In this document: positions 26,063-34,264 of the stretch, one piece after another
How positions within the stretch are numbered: position 1 is the first letter of the stretch
How the letters are laid out: each line of letters opens with the position of its first letter
Assembly (NCBI GenBank): GCA_017630155.1
Contig: JAGBVU010000031.1
Span: 62,001-126,000 of the forward strand
DNA from: Bacteroidales bacterium
GTDB lineage: Bacteria; Bacteroidota; Bacteroidia; Bacteroidales; UBA932
Reading direction: 5' to 3'
Length of the DNA: 64,000 bases
Translations under genes and position numbers: made by a program
Notes under the pieces: model-generated
Told to the model about the DNA's origin: nothing
What the model saw: only the letters and a program-made list of their open reading frames with translations
Databases searched by the model: none

Positions 26063-27703
26063 ATGGTAATCAGGAGGATTATACAGATTCTACCCAAAGA
26101 GTTTTACCGGACAGGCGGCTGGATTGTGGCCACTGTCCCGGTGAGGGCCCTTTTGAATCTTGTGGGGGTGGCTGCACTCCTTCCTGTTCTTCAGGTGGTC
26201 CTCGATGAAAATACTACCGGACTGAGCCCTGTGCTCATCTGCCTTGGAGTTCTTGGGGTCATATTTCTTAAAAATCTACTGAATATACTATTGGGGGCAT
26301 ATCAGAACAGATACCTTCTCAAAATATATAGATACTTCTCCACTGCACTCTTCTCGAATCTCTACAGGAAGGGTCTCCTCTATGTTAAAGGGCGCAACTC
26401 TGCAGAGATTTCTCACGAGATCAACGGTGTATGCTACTCTTTTTCTCTGGGGGTTCTATCTCCACTCCTAAATATGGCAGGTGAGTTACTATTGCTGCTG
26501 CTCATTTACATCGGACTTATATTCTATTCCCCTATAGCATCGGTACTGGTCCCTGTATGCTTTATACCCGTCATATTGCTCTATGTACATATGGTTAAAA
26601 ACAGGGTGCAGATGTATGGAAAAAGGGAGAACGAGGCGAGGAGGAAGATGTGGAAAACTGTAGTGGAGACCTTTAGGGGATATGCTGAGGTGGAAGTCAA
26701 TGGGGCATTCCCATCTATAGCCAGACAGTTTGATGACAATTTGCTGGAGATTTCACAGCAGCGGGAGAAGATGACTGTAGTGCAGCAGCTCCCGAGTGCT
26801 TTGATAGAGTTCGCGGTAGTGGGGTGTATGGTCCTCCTTGTGGCATTAAGCGGAGCTTTTGAAGAGGGGAGTCTGAGTGTGATGGTGGGTGTTTTTGCTA
26901 TTGCCGCTATGAGAATGCTCCCTGCAGTAAGGACATTGGCAAATGGGTGGACATCGGTGAAGAACGGGATGTACAGTCTTGATATCATAGAACAGGGTCT
27001 TTCGGAAGAGGGGGTATGTAACAGTGTGAAGGAGCAGTTCACTTTTGAGGATGCGCTTCAGATGAGGGGTGTGTCATTTACATTCCCTGAGGGTGGGCAT
27101 AAGGTTTTTGACCGATTTTCTATGGAGATCCGTAAAGGTGAGAAGGTGGGTATAAAAGGGGCCTCAGGGGCAGGGAAGACTACCCTTTTCAACTTGCTGC
27201 TGGGATTCTACAGACCCGATGAAGGTGGAGTCTATATTGATGGGAAAGAATTGACTGTAGAGAATCGTGCAGGGTGGCTCAAATATGCCGGATATGTGCA
27301 GCAGGATGTATTCATCCTTGACGCCTCTCTGGCTCAGAATATTGCATTGGGTGTCAGACCTGAAGATATTGACCGGGAGAAGGTGGAGAGGATTATTCAG
27401 GAGGTCTCATTATCTTCATATCTCAAGCAACTCCCTGAAGGAATTGATAGCAGAATAGGGGAAATGGGGGCGAAACTATCCGGAGGACAGAAGCAGAGGG
27501 TAGGTATTGCCCGTGCTCTGTATAAAGGTGCAGATATATTGTTCCTGGATGAGGCGACCTCCTCACTTGATAGCGCCACAGAGGTCGAAATCAACGAATC
27601 TATACTCCATTTGTCCCGCTATAGAAGCGACCTTACCATTGTTGCTATAGCACATCGGGAGTCTTCGCTCGCATTCTGCGATAGAATTGTAGAGATTTTC
27701 TAA
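26063..27703 (+). CDS. ABC exporter, fused permease and ATPase
   Basis: A 546-residue type IV ABC half-transporter. Residues 1-300 hold about six membrane helices; the ATPase has Walker A GASGAGKT at about 366-373, Q-loop YVQQDVF, signature LSGGQKQR near 472 and Walker B/D-loop FLDEATSSLDS near 493. There is no N-terminal C39 peptidase domain, so any leader removal would need a separate enzyme such as the S26-like protein two genes upstream. It starts six bases after the PqqD-like gene. The transported molecule is unknown; a modified peptide is the favoured inference. Confidence 0.88.
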   Translation: MVIRRIIQILPKEFYRTGGWIVATVPVRALLNLVGVAALLPVLQVVLDENTTGLSPVLICLGVLGVIFLKNLLNILLGAYQNRYLLKIYRYFSTALFSNLYRKGLLYVKGRNSAEISHEINGVCYSFSLGVLSPLLNMAGELLLLLLIYIGLIFYSPIASVLVPVCFIPVILLYVHMVKNRVQMYGKRENEARRKMWKTVVETFRGYAEVEVNGAFPSIARQFDDNLLEISQQREKMTVVQQLPSALIEFAVVGCMVLLVALSGAFEEGSLSVMVGVFAIAAMRMLPAVRTLANGWTSVKNGMYSLDIIEQGLSEEGVCNSVKEQFTFEDALQMRGVSFTFPEGGHKVFDRFSMEIRKGEKVGIKGASGAGKTTLFNLLLGFYRPDEGGVYIDGKELTVENRAGWLKYAGYVQQDVFILDASLAQNIALGVRPEDIDREKVERIIQEVSLSSYLKQLPEGIDSRIGEMGAKLSGGQKQRVGIARALYKGADILFLDEATSSLDSATEVEINESILHLSRYRSDLTIVAIAHRESSLAFCDRIVEIF

Positions 27704-27713
27704 AGTATCTAAG

Positions 27714-27743
27714 TTGTTTTAGATTGGAAAATGTTTATATTTG
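27714..27743 (+). promoter_or_regulatory. Promoter of the short peptide and FISUMP lipoprotein
   Basis: TTG at 27714-27716, a 19-base spacer and a perfect TATATTTG at 27736-27743. Transcription should start near 27750, 23 bases before the peptide ATG. This separates the peptide-lipoprotein unit from the upstream operon. Confidence 0.85.
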
Positions 27744-27772
27744 CATTAATGTAAATATAGACTTATATCGTT

Positions 27773-27904
27773 ATGACTGAAAATATCAAGAACCAGTACC
27801 GCTCTCCTGAGATGGAGATTATAGACCTTTCGCTTGAGTCAGGCTTCTGTTCAAGCACACCTGGAGGCACCTCCCCTGATTTGGATAACAATACATGGAA
27901 CTAA
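27773..27904 (+). CDS. Short peptide, candidate precursor (43 aa)
   Basis: A 43-codon gene right after a consensus promoter. The N-terminal part is charged (MTENIKNQ), then comes a conserved block at residues 9-28 with Tyr9, Pro12, Glu15, Ile16-Ile17-Asp18, Ser20, Glu22, Gly24-Phe25 and Ser28; the tail has Cys26, Thr29, Gly31-Gly32 and ends in TWN. A second peptide at 34265-34384 shares the block, so this is a real coding family. Its place just downstream of PqqD, kinase-like, protease and exporter genes makes it a candidate ribosomal precursor; it may alternatively be a leader peptide for the lipoprotein. No signal peptide is visible. Confidence 0.7.
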   Translation: MTENIKNQYRSPEMEIIDLSLESGFCSSTPGGTSPDLDNNTWN

Positions 27905-27921
27905 TCGATGGAGGAGATGTT

Positions 27922-29829
27922 ATGAAGAAAATGATCAGATTGGCCATTTGGACCCTTTTATTTACCCTGCTATACTCTTGCACCAGAATCGAGAATACTA
28001 TTAGTGAGGATCTTGCACTCTATCCTGCTGAGATAGGGGTAAGTATATCATCAGAAGGAGGCACTAAAGCCTATCTTGGCGATTCGGAAGGGGAGACTAC
28101 ACCTATTTACTGGAGTGATGATGAGAGTGACGAGATTAAAGTGAAGATTGATGGTGTGGACTATATTTTCAAGAAAGTTGGGGTTACCGAAAGCTCGCAA
28201 AATGCAACATTCAGATGCGAAGCTGCACCAGCAGTAGAGGCAGGAAAGACCTATACAGCCACATACAGCAGCGATGGCTTCAATGGTGTAGGTTTCTATC
28301 AGAATGGAACCAAAAGTGCTCTAAAAGACTATATTGACCTCTCTGCGTCATATACAGCTGTGGAGGGTGATACATGGGAGGATGTATTGTTCAATTTTGA
28401 AATGGAGCATGCCCTGGTAAAGATCACTGTGAAGAGTACTGTGGTTATGAATCGTGATGTGACATTTGAATTGAGGGAAAATGTTGTAGGAGAGGGATAT
28501 GGAACAGGGGTTGTCACCTCTACCAGTAGCACTACCAGATTGGTCTATGATGAGGTGGCCGGCTGTTATGTTTCTGAGTGCTACTTTGCTATGGAACCAA
28601 GGAGCTACCAGGATGTGGTTTTGGAACTTACTGTATTCATAGATAATGATGTTGAGCCGTTTAACTTCTCCACCAGAAAATTCAGATATGATATGAGTGA
28701 TATCACTATGGAGAAGAACAATATCTACTATGTGGAGAAGAATATCGTAGAGGACGCCACCCCTCCTCAGATTCTGAATATTGTAAAACTCTCTGGAGAG
28801 TATAATACTTCTACTGCAAACTCCTATATAGTGAACCCTGTAGTGGGTGAAGATAACACTTTCTACAGCATATACGCCAAGTATAAGGGTAACAGCTCAT
28901 CAGTCTTAGATGAGATCGGGTCACAAATCAAAAGTGTCAAAGTGTTATGGGAGTCAGACGGAACTACCGGGTCTATCGGACATGGAGATATAATCACCAA
29001 GACTTTATGGCACAATGACTACATCTATTTTGATCTAAATGCTTCAGGAAAAGAGGGAAATGCACTTATTGGTGCATATGACAGCGAGGGGAACATCGTG
29101 TGGTCGTGGCATATATGGGTTACCGATACCCCGGCAGAACACGAATATATTAATGCTTCAAGTGTCCATTTCGGTACATATATGGACCGTAACCTTGGTG
29201 CCCTAACTGCCACTCCTGGTGAAGCAGGTATAGCAGGCCTTCTTTATCAGTGGGGAAGAAAGGACCCTTTCCTCACCTCGGGTGATATCGCTTCCGAAAC
29301 TCCAAATACAGTAGCATCATCTGTTCTGTCTGAAGATATGCAGTGGATGGTGATACCCTCAAGTCAGGTGGTAGGTACAGTCGCTTTTGCAACCAAAAAT
29401 CCTACAACATTCATAACAGGTGTATCCCCCAATTATTCATGGCTACATACACCGGATATTACCCTGTGGGGCAACGACAAGACTATCTACGACCCTTGTC
29501 CTGCAGGATGGAAAGTGGCCCAAAGTGAGCTTGGAGCCAATTTGGAGGTCATCTTTTATGTGGGTGAACCTGTGTTTACCTCTGGCTGTGGCAAAATCTC
29601 CTATGACCGCTCAAATGTGAATTATGCTTATTATCCAGCATCCGGTCATCTTCATTTCCAGAGAGGTAATCTGGAATATGTGTCAAAAGTGGGATTTATA
29701 TGGAGTTCTACTGTTGCATCCAATGGCTCTTCTTACGGATTTATGTTTGATGAGAATACAGAGTTGGACTTCGATTACAAGTTCTACTCGTCACAAGGGG
29801 CATCAGTCCGTTGCCAAAAGATAGATTAA
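27922..29829 (+). CDS. Fimbrillin-like/FISUMP lipoprotein
   Basis: A 635-residue lipoprotein: lipobox LLYSC with Cys20. Residues of about 25-290 form a fimbrillin-like beta domain (KAYLGDSEGETTPIYW, FNFEMEHALVKITV). The C-terminal half resembles the Fibrobacter major paralogous (FISUMP) domain: MDRNLGALTATPG, LYQWGRKDPF, YDPCPAGWKV and a final VRCQK. The ATG at 27922 follows a GGAGGAG site and gives the signal; an upstream ATG at 27895 overlaps the peptide stop. The mature protein should sit on the outer membrane. It is 17 bases downstream of the short peptide and probably on its transcript. Confidence 0.8.
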   Translation: MKKMIRLAIWTLLFTLLYSCTRIENTISEDLALYPAEIGVSISSEGGTKAYLGDSEGETTPIYWSDDESDEIKVKIDGVDYIFKKVGVTESSQNATFRCEAAPAVEAGKTYTATYSSDGFNGVGFYQNGTKSALKDYIDLSASYTAVEGDTWEDVLFNFEMEHALVKITVKSTVVMNRDVTFELRENVVGEGYGTGVVTSTSSTTRLVYDEVAGCYVSECYFAMEPRSYQDVVLELTVFIDNDVEPFNFSTRKFRYDMSDITMEKNNIYYVEKNIVEDATPPQILNIVKLSGEYNTSTANSYIVNPVVGEDNTFYSIYAKYKGNSSSVLDEIGSQIKSVKVLWESDGTTGSIGHGDIITKTLWHNDYIYFDLNASGKEGNALIGAYDSEGNIVWSWHIWVTDTPAEHEYINASSVHFGTYMDRNLGALTATPGEAGIAGLLYQWGRKDPFLTSGDIASETPNTVASSVLSEDMQWMVIPSSQVVGTVAFATKNPTTFITGVSPNYSWLHTPDITLWGNDKTIYDPCPAGWKVAQSELGANLEVIFYVGEPVFTSGCGKISYDRSNVNYAYYPASGHLHFQRGNLEYVSKVGFIWSSTVASNGSSYGFMFDENTELDFDYKFYSSQGASVRCQKID

Positions 29830-29833
29830 CATA

Positions 29834-30307
29834 TTAGATAGGGTAGATTTCTGCCCCGGTAAAGTCAAGCAGGTCTTGGGGTGATATCCTTAACTGGAGT
29901 CCTCTGAGACCTGCACTTATGTAGATATGGTCGTAAAGGAGGGCTGATTCGTGGATGAATGTGGGATAAGGCTTCTTCATCCCGATAGGGGTGCACCCTC
30001 CACGAATATAGCCTGTATTTGGGAGAAGCTCTTTCATCGGAATCAGGTCGCAGTTCTTGTTGCCGGATATCTTGGCAGCAACCTTCAGATCTACCTCAAA
30101 ATTACCTGGAATCACGCAGACAAAAAGGCCGTTCTTGTCACCTCTGAGTACAAGTGTCTTGAATACCTGTTCTATGTTCTGCCCAAGTTGTTCTGCAACA
30201 TGTTCTGCCGCAAGATTCGATTCATCCACTTCGTATGGGATAAGTTCGTATGTTATCCCCGCTTTGTCCAGAAGGCGGGCTGCATTGGTCTTCTCTATTT
30301 TTCCCAT
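29834..30307 (-). CDS. ybaK: Cys-tRNA(Pro)/Cys-tRNA(Cys) deacylase YbaK
   Basis: A 157-residue editing enzyme that removes cysteine wrongly charged on tRNA-Pro. The family pattern is complete: KTNAARLLD at the start, FKTLVLRGD, a conserved Lys in VAAKI, GYIRGGCTPIGMKK and the final LRISPQDLL. Length fits the family (about 155-160). The start overlaps the patatin-like gene by 13 bases, so the two are cotranscribed. It converges on the FISUMP lipoprotein with a four-base gap. Confidence 0.92.
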   Translation of the reverse strand: MGKIEKTNAARLLDKAGITYELIPYEVDESNLAAEHVAEQLGQNIEQVFKTLVLRGDKNGLFVCVIPGNFEVDLKVAAKISGNKNCDLIPMKELLPNTGYIRGGCTPIGMKKPYPTFIHESALLYDHIYISAGLRGLQLRISPQDLLDFTGAEIYPI

Positions 30308-31281
30308 TTGTCAAGTGCCTCTTTCATAAGTTCCCTTCCAGCTTTGGCTATCTCTTTTGCCCTGGAATAGTCTGATATCTCGTCGTATGCGTCAAATGGC
30401 ATCCTGACCACTATATCGGGCTGATAGTGCTTGAGGGTAAGTTCACTTATTGTGTGGTTCATAAGGCTGAATGTCCTCCCCAGGAGTGAGTAATAACTGT
30501 CTCCCAAAGCAAAGTCATTTACCTCTTCAGAGGTGAGGCTCTCAGAGAGTCTTTTCCTTCCGTAGATAGCTATCAGCTTCATCCTCTCTTTAAAAGTGAG
30601 GGTGGTGTTGTTCATTATGGAGTCAAGGAGTTGTCTGTTGTCCTCCTTTCTGTTTTTCTCTTGGGCCAGCCGTATCTGTTCATCTTTGTACCGTTGGACT
30701 ATAGACTCCTGTATCTGTGTGACATCCACATCATTCACATCAAAGGCAACAAGTATATCCTTGCCGTTTCTCTCCACATGATTTATAGGGAGTGTATTCA
30801 CTATGCCTCCGTCAATGAGTGTCCTTAGACCCTGTTTGACAGGTCTGAAAAGGGATGGTATAGATATGGATGCCCGAATGGCATCGTAGAGTTTTCCCTC
30901 GCTATAGACTATCTCTTCACCTGTGTAGAGGTCTGTTGCTACAGCCTTGAACGGTATTTTCAAATCCTTTATATCTATGTCAGGAACAATCTCTTTGATG
31001 GCCTCTATTATCTTGTCCCCCTTAACAATATGATTCTTGCTAATGGAGAGGTCCATCAGATCAAACACTTTCCAGGCATTTAGATCAAAAAGCCACTCTT
31101 TAAGTTCATCAAGCCTCCCTGTGGCATAGATACCTCCTATCAGCGAGCCCATAGATGTTCCGGCGATGGATGTTATATTGTATCCTCTCCGTTCGAGTTC
31201 TTCTATGGCTCCGATATATGCAAATCCTCTGGGGCCGCCGCTTGAGAGCACAAGTGCTACATCCTGTTTGATAGGTTTCAT
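30295..31281 (-). CDS. Patatin-like phospholipase
   Basis: A 328-residue lipid acyl hydrolase. The oxyanion loop GGPRG (15-19), nucleophile elbow GTSMG with Ser43 and catalytic Asp157 in DGG are present, so the Ser-Asp dyad is intact. There is no signal peptide, so the protein is probably cytosolic or peripheral. The C-terminal 120 residues are charged and helical. A TATATTTG element lies upstream at 31302-31309 on the minus strand but lacks a clear -33 partner. Confidence 0.9.
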   Translation of the reverse strand: MKPIKQDVALVLSSGGPRGFAYIGAIEELERRGYNITSIAGTSMGSLIGGIYATGRLDELKEWLFDLNAWKVFDLMDLSISKNHIVKGDKIIEAIKEIVPDIDIKDLKIPFKAVATDLYTGEEIVYSEGKLYDAIRASISIPSLFRPVKQGLRTLIDGGIVNTLPINHVERNGKDILVAFDVNDVDVTQIQESIVQRYKDEQIRLAQEKNRKEDNRQLLDSIMNNTTLTFKERMKLIAIYGRKRLSESLTSEEVNDFALGDSYYSLLGRTFSLMNHTISELTLKHYQPDIVVRMPFDAYDEISDYSRAKEIAKAGRELMKEALDKWEK

Positions 31282-31359
31282 TGTGATATGATTTTATTGA
31301 ACAAATATACAAATAATATCCCACTATTGTGCTTGAGAACTCTGCAGGTAAAATTTTCA

Positions 31360-31367
31360 TATCTTTG
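31360..31367 (+). promoter_or_regulatory. Probable -7 element of the EIIC-like gene
   Basis: TATCTTTG, 26 bases before the ATG. A TTG lies 24 bases upstream, longer than usual. Confidence 0.5.
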
Positions 31368-31393
31368 TCTGGAAAATCATTTATTGGACAGTT

Positions 31394-32401
31394 ATGGAGA
31401 CAATCAAGAGGTTATTCAGGAAATATGTTGTAGACGCATTGAGCTATATGGCTCTGGGCTTGTTCTGCTCATTGATTTTGGGTCTGATAGTGGGGCAGCT
31501 GGCAAAAATAGAGTTTCTGGGTTTTCTGGGCTTTATTGCGGAGGCACTCTCTGCAAGTTCTCCTCTGGTGGGTGCCTGCATAGGTTTCGCAATAGTGCTG
31601 GGTCTGAAGTATGCCCCCCTTGTGACCATATCTTCAGCTATAGTAGGTGCACTCGGTTATAAATTTGGCGGCCCTGTGGGCTCATATTTCGCAGTGATAG
31701 TAGCAGCGAGGGTGGGTGAACTTGTCTCCAAAAAGACCCCTGTAGATATCATCCTTACCCCACTGGTCACTATTGTAGTGGGTGGAATGATAGCCAGATT
31801 TTGCTGTTCTCCGATCAACGATTTTATGCTCTATCTGGGTAGCCTCATCAACAATGCCACTGCGCTTAGTCCTTTCCTTATGGGTGTCGTGGTTTCCGTC
31901 CTTGTAGGGTGTGCTTTGACCCTCCCTATCAGTTCTGCTGCCCTCTGCATTATGCTGGGGATAGACGGGTTGGCTGCCGGTGCTGCCACTGTAGGGTGTT
32001 GTGCCCAGATGGTGGGATTTGCTGTGATAAGTTTCAAGGACAATGGGGTAGGAGGGCTCCTTTCACAGGGCTTGGGTACATCAATGCTTCAGATAGGCAA
32101 TATAGTCCGTAAACCGATAATCTGGCTCGCTCCGACCCTTACTGCGGCAATTCTAGGACCTATCTCCACTGTGGTATTCGGGATGACCAACAATGCCCTG
32201 GGTGCTGGTATGGGTACCTCCGGCCTTGTAGGACCCATCGCCACCTATGCCGATATGACAGCAGCAGGTGGAGACCCTACAGCCATAATAATAAAAATAG
32301 CGGTGCTACATTTCGTAGCACCGGCTATCATTTCCTTACTTATCCACTTCGCAATGACCAGACTTGGCTGGGTCAAAAAGGGCGATATGAAGATAGGATA
32401 G
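31394..32401 (+). CDS. PTS EIIC-like membrane transporter
   Basis: A 335-residue polytopic membrane protein matching the PTS_EIIC_2-type family common in Bacteroidota. About ten hydrophobic segments are visible, with family landmarks GPVGSYFAVIVAARVGELVSK (in two parts) and MTNNALGAGMGTSGLVGP. No EIIA, EIIB or HPr genes lie nearby, and many Bacteroidota carry this protein without a full PTS, so sugar phosphotransfer should not be assumed. The substrate is unknown. Confidence 0.8.
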   Translation: METIKRLFRKYVVDALSYMALGLFCSLILGLIVGQLAKIEFLGFLGFIAEALSASSPLVGACIGFAIVLGLKYAPLVTISSAIVGALGYKFGGPVGSYFAVIVAARVGELVSKKTPVDIILTPLVTIVVGGMIARFCCSPINDFMLYLGSLINNATALSPFLMGVVVSVLVGCALTLPISSAALCIMLGIDGLAAGAATVGCCAQMVGFAVISFKDNGVGGLLSQGLGTSMLQIGNIVRKPIIWLAPTLTAAILGPISTVVFGMTNNALGAGMGTSGLVGPIATYADMTAAGGDPTAIIIKIAVLHFVAPAIISLLIHFAMTRLGWVKKGDMKIG

Positions 32402-32448
32402 AGGGGGAGAATATCCTTTTTAGTAGGCATGAATTTTGAAGTGCATTA

Positions 32449-32479
32449 TTGAAATATTTCAGAAAAAATATTATATTTG
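32449..32479 (+). promoter_or_regulatory. Promoter of the ferritin gene
   Basis: TTG at 32449-32451, 20 bases, then TATATTTG at 32472-32479; the start would be near 32486, 31 bases before the ATG. Confidence 0.85.
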
Positions 32480-32516
32480 CGTTAGGAAATAATTATAAAT
32501 AAAAAATAAACATATT

Positions 32517-33035
32517 ATGATCAGCGAAAAACTACACAAAGCAATCAATGACCAGATCAATGCAGAACTTTGGTCAGCATATTTGTACCTCTCAATGTCT
32601 ATGGACGCTGAGGAGAAGAACTATAAAGGCGTGGCCAACTGGTTCCATATCCAGTTCCAGGAGGAGCAGGCTCACGCACGTATCTTCATGAACTACCTTA
32701 ACTCAGTAGAGGCTAAAGTGGAACTCAAACCTATTGAGGGTGTTCAGACCACATGGGATTCAGTTTTGGATATGTTCAAATCTACCCTTGAGCACGAGAA
32801 GAAAGTATCTGCACTAATCCGTAACCTTATGAGCATAGCTAAAGAGGATCATGACTACGCAGCAGAGAGCAAACTTAACTGGTTCATCGAGGAGCAGGTG
32901 GAAGAGGAAGAGGCTGCAAGGGATATCATCTTCGCTGTAGAGTCAGTAGGCAACAGCAAGAACGATATGTACATCCTGGACAAGGAGTTGGCAGCACGTG
33001 TATACAATGTGCCTGCACCACTAGCTGGCAAGTAG
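32517..33035 (+). CDS. ftnA: Non-haem ferritin
   Basis: A 172-residue bacterial ferritin that oxidises and stores iron in a 24-subunit shell. Ferroxidase ligands Glu17, Glu50 and His53 are in place, with the later EEQVEEE stretch providing the second-site acids. Length is typical (165-175). Highly regular codon use and a consensus promoter suggest strong expression. No Fur-like operator was recognised. The gene is followed by inverted and direct repeats and a terminator. Confidence 0.95.
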   Translation: MISEKLHKAINDQINAELWSAYLYLSMSMDAEEKNYKGVANWFHIQFQEEQAHARIFMNYLNSVEAKVELKPIEGVQTTWDSVLDMFKSTLEHEKKVSALIRNLMSIAKEDHDYAAESKLNWFIEEQVEEEEAARDIIFAVESVGNSKNDMYILDKELAARVYNVPAPLAGK

Positions 33036-33040
33036 CCTTT

Positions 33041-33189
33041 TAAAGGGTGATTTCTGCGTTACGTTCGACTTGGAAATCCTCAATTACAGGAGTAAACTCC
33101 GGTTTCCTCATCTTCGCAAGCCTTGAAATCCCACCTTTAAAAGGCTACTTGAGAGACCGGTATTTGTAAAGGGTGATTTCTGCGTTACG
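33041..33189. repeat. Direct and inverted repeats downstream of ferritin
   Basis: A 23-base sequence beginning TAAAGGGTGATTTCTGCG occurs at 33041-33063 and again at 33167-33189. Between them, 33125-33147 is an imperfect inverted copy of 33033-33055 (GCCTTTTAAAGG versus its complement). The first copy starts at the ferritin stop. The block looks like a small non-coding repeat element. Confidence 0.75.
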
Positions 33190-33207
33190 CTAGATTCGGA
33201 AATATAA

Positions 33208-33248
33208 GGGAGACTAATCTGTTATAAGAATTAGTCTCCCTCTTTCTT
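33208..33248 (+). terminator. Terminator between ferritin and the convergent lipoprotein
   Basis: An 11-bp perfect stem GGGAGACTAAT/ATTAGTCTCCC with an 11-base loop followed by TCTTTCTT. Confidence 0.7.
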
Positions 33249-33267
33249 CAAAAATAAGCCGTCTTAT

Positions 33268-34233
33268 TTATTTGGTCCATCCTGAGAGTGGCAGTCTATA
33301 TGATTTTCCAATTTCGATAGTATGGTCATTTCTGTCAATGTTGAGTGATGCGAAACTTGTAGCATTTTCTCCATTGGTAATTGAGAATACTAAATCTGTA
33401 AATGTTGCATCTTCTGGTTTGCAGAATACAAAGCAGTAAGATACATCTTCACCGTTTAATACCCCCTGTGCAAAACCAGATTTTGTTGAATTATCAAGCC
33501 AAAAGCCATTGGTGGTTTGTGGAGCCAAATAAAGCACCCCTTCTTTAAGGGCCACAACTCTATATAGATCTTCCGGTGTTGAATTTTGTTTTATGGATAA
33601 TCTCATTTTCAGGTTTTTGAACCAGGTAGAATATGTGTTATTAAATATAGGGTTGCTAGTCCCATCTGTAATGTCTTTGCTCACTGAAAATTGGAATAAA
33701 GCACTATACAGCTGTAAGTCTATTGTGGATAGTGTAATTGTAGTACCGTCCGATGTGTAAGTTCCTTTATGGGACATAAATTCTCCTCCTTCATATCCAC
33801 TAAGCTGGTATCCGTCATAGGTGTTAGGTGCAGTACCTACTTCAGTGGGAATAGTTGAAGCTGTTACATCCCCTCTATGGTGGATGGCCAGATAAGTGCC
33901 ACTTTCGCCCAAGTCAGTTATATTTTCAGAAGTGAGAGTTATATCTGACCATACAGATGATGTATAAGTTGTCGTGAATTTATGAAGGACCTTTTCCATA
34001 GGCCCATACCAATTTGTAGCCCCTGCAGGTTTGAAAATTATCATGACTTGATCCCCCTCTGCCCAAGCAGTTTTGACAGCTTTGGTCTGGCCAGGGTCGC
34101 CAAGTACAGGTTTGTCTGCGATGGTGAACTTTACTTTTACTGTGCTATTTGAGTCGGCACTGTCAATTTTTTGACATCCTGAAGCAGTTATAACCAATGC
34201 GATAACTGCCATAATGATATTTCTAAATTTCAT
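33268..34233 (-). CDS. Fimbrillin-like lipoprotein downstream of short peptide 2
   Basis: A 321-residue lipoprotein with lipobox TASGC (Cys20). The body is beta-rich with fimbrillin-like features: VKVKFTIADKP after the linker, KTAWAEGDQVMIIF, an LYSALFQFSVSKD segment and the closing SYRLPLSGWTK. It lacks the FISUMP half seen in the 27.9 kb lipoprotein. It is 31 bases downstream of a short peptide gene, repeating the arrangement at 27.8 kb. Base composition is more A/T-rich than the neighbours. Confidence 0.78.
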   Translation of the reverse strand: MKFRNIIMAVIALVITASGCQKIDSADSNSTVKVKFTIADKPVLGDPGQTKAVKTAWAEGDQVMIIFKPAGATNWYGPMEKVLHKFTTTYTSSVWSDITLTSENITDLGESGTYLAIHHRGDVTASTIPTEVGTAPNTYDGYQLSGYEGGEFMSHKGTYTSDGTTITLSTIDLQLYSALFQFSVSKDITDGTSNPIFNNTYSTWFKNLKMRLSIKQNSTPEDLYRVVALKEGVLYLAPQTTNGFWLDNSTKSGFAQGVLNGEDVSYCFVFCKPEDATFTDLVFSITNGENATSFASLNIDRNDHTIEIGKSYRLPLSGWTK

Positions 34234-34264
34234 AATTGTCCTTTTTTATCAGTTATACATTTGG

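Noticed and set aside
24448-27904. Standard lasso-peptide cluster
   Set aside because: Kinase-like, PqqD-like and ABC genes fit, but the asparagine-synthetase-like cyclase and the transglutaminase-like B2 protease are absent.
31394-32401. Part of a complete PTS sugar system
   Set aside because: Only the EIIC-like membrane protein is present; no EIIA, EIIB, EI or HPr gene is nearby, and the HPrK-like protein at 24.4 kb sits with PqqD and ABC genes.
33041-33189. Insertion sequence ends
   Set aside because: Direct and inverted copies are present but the interval is only about 150 bases and contains no coding frame or remnant of a transposase.
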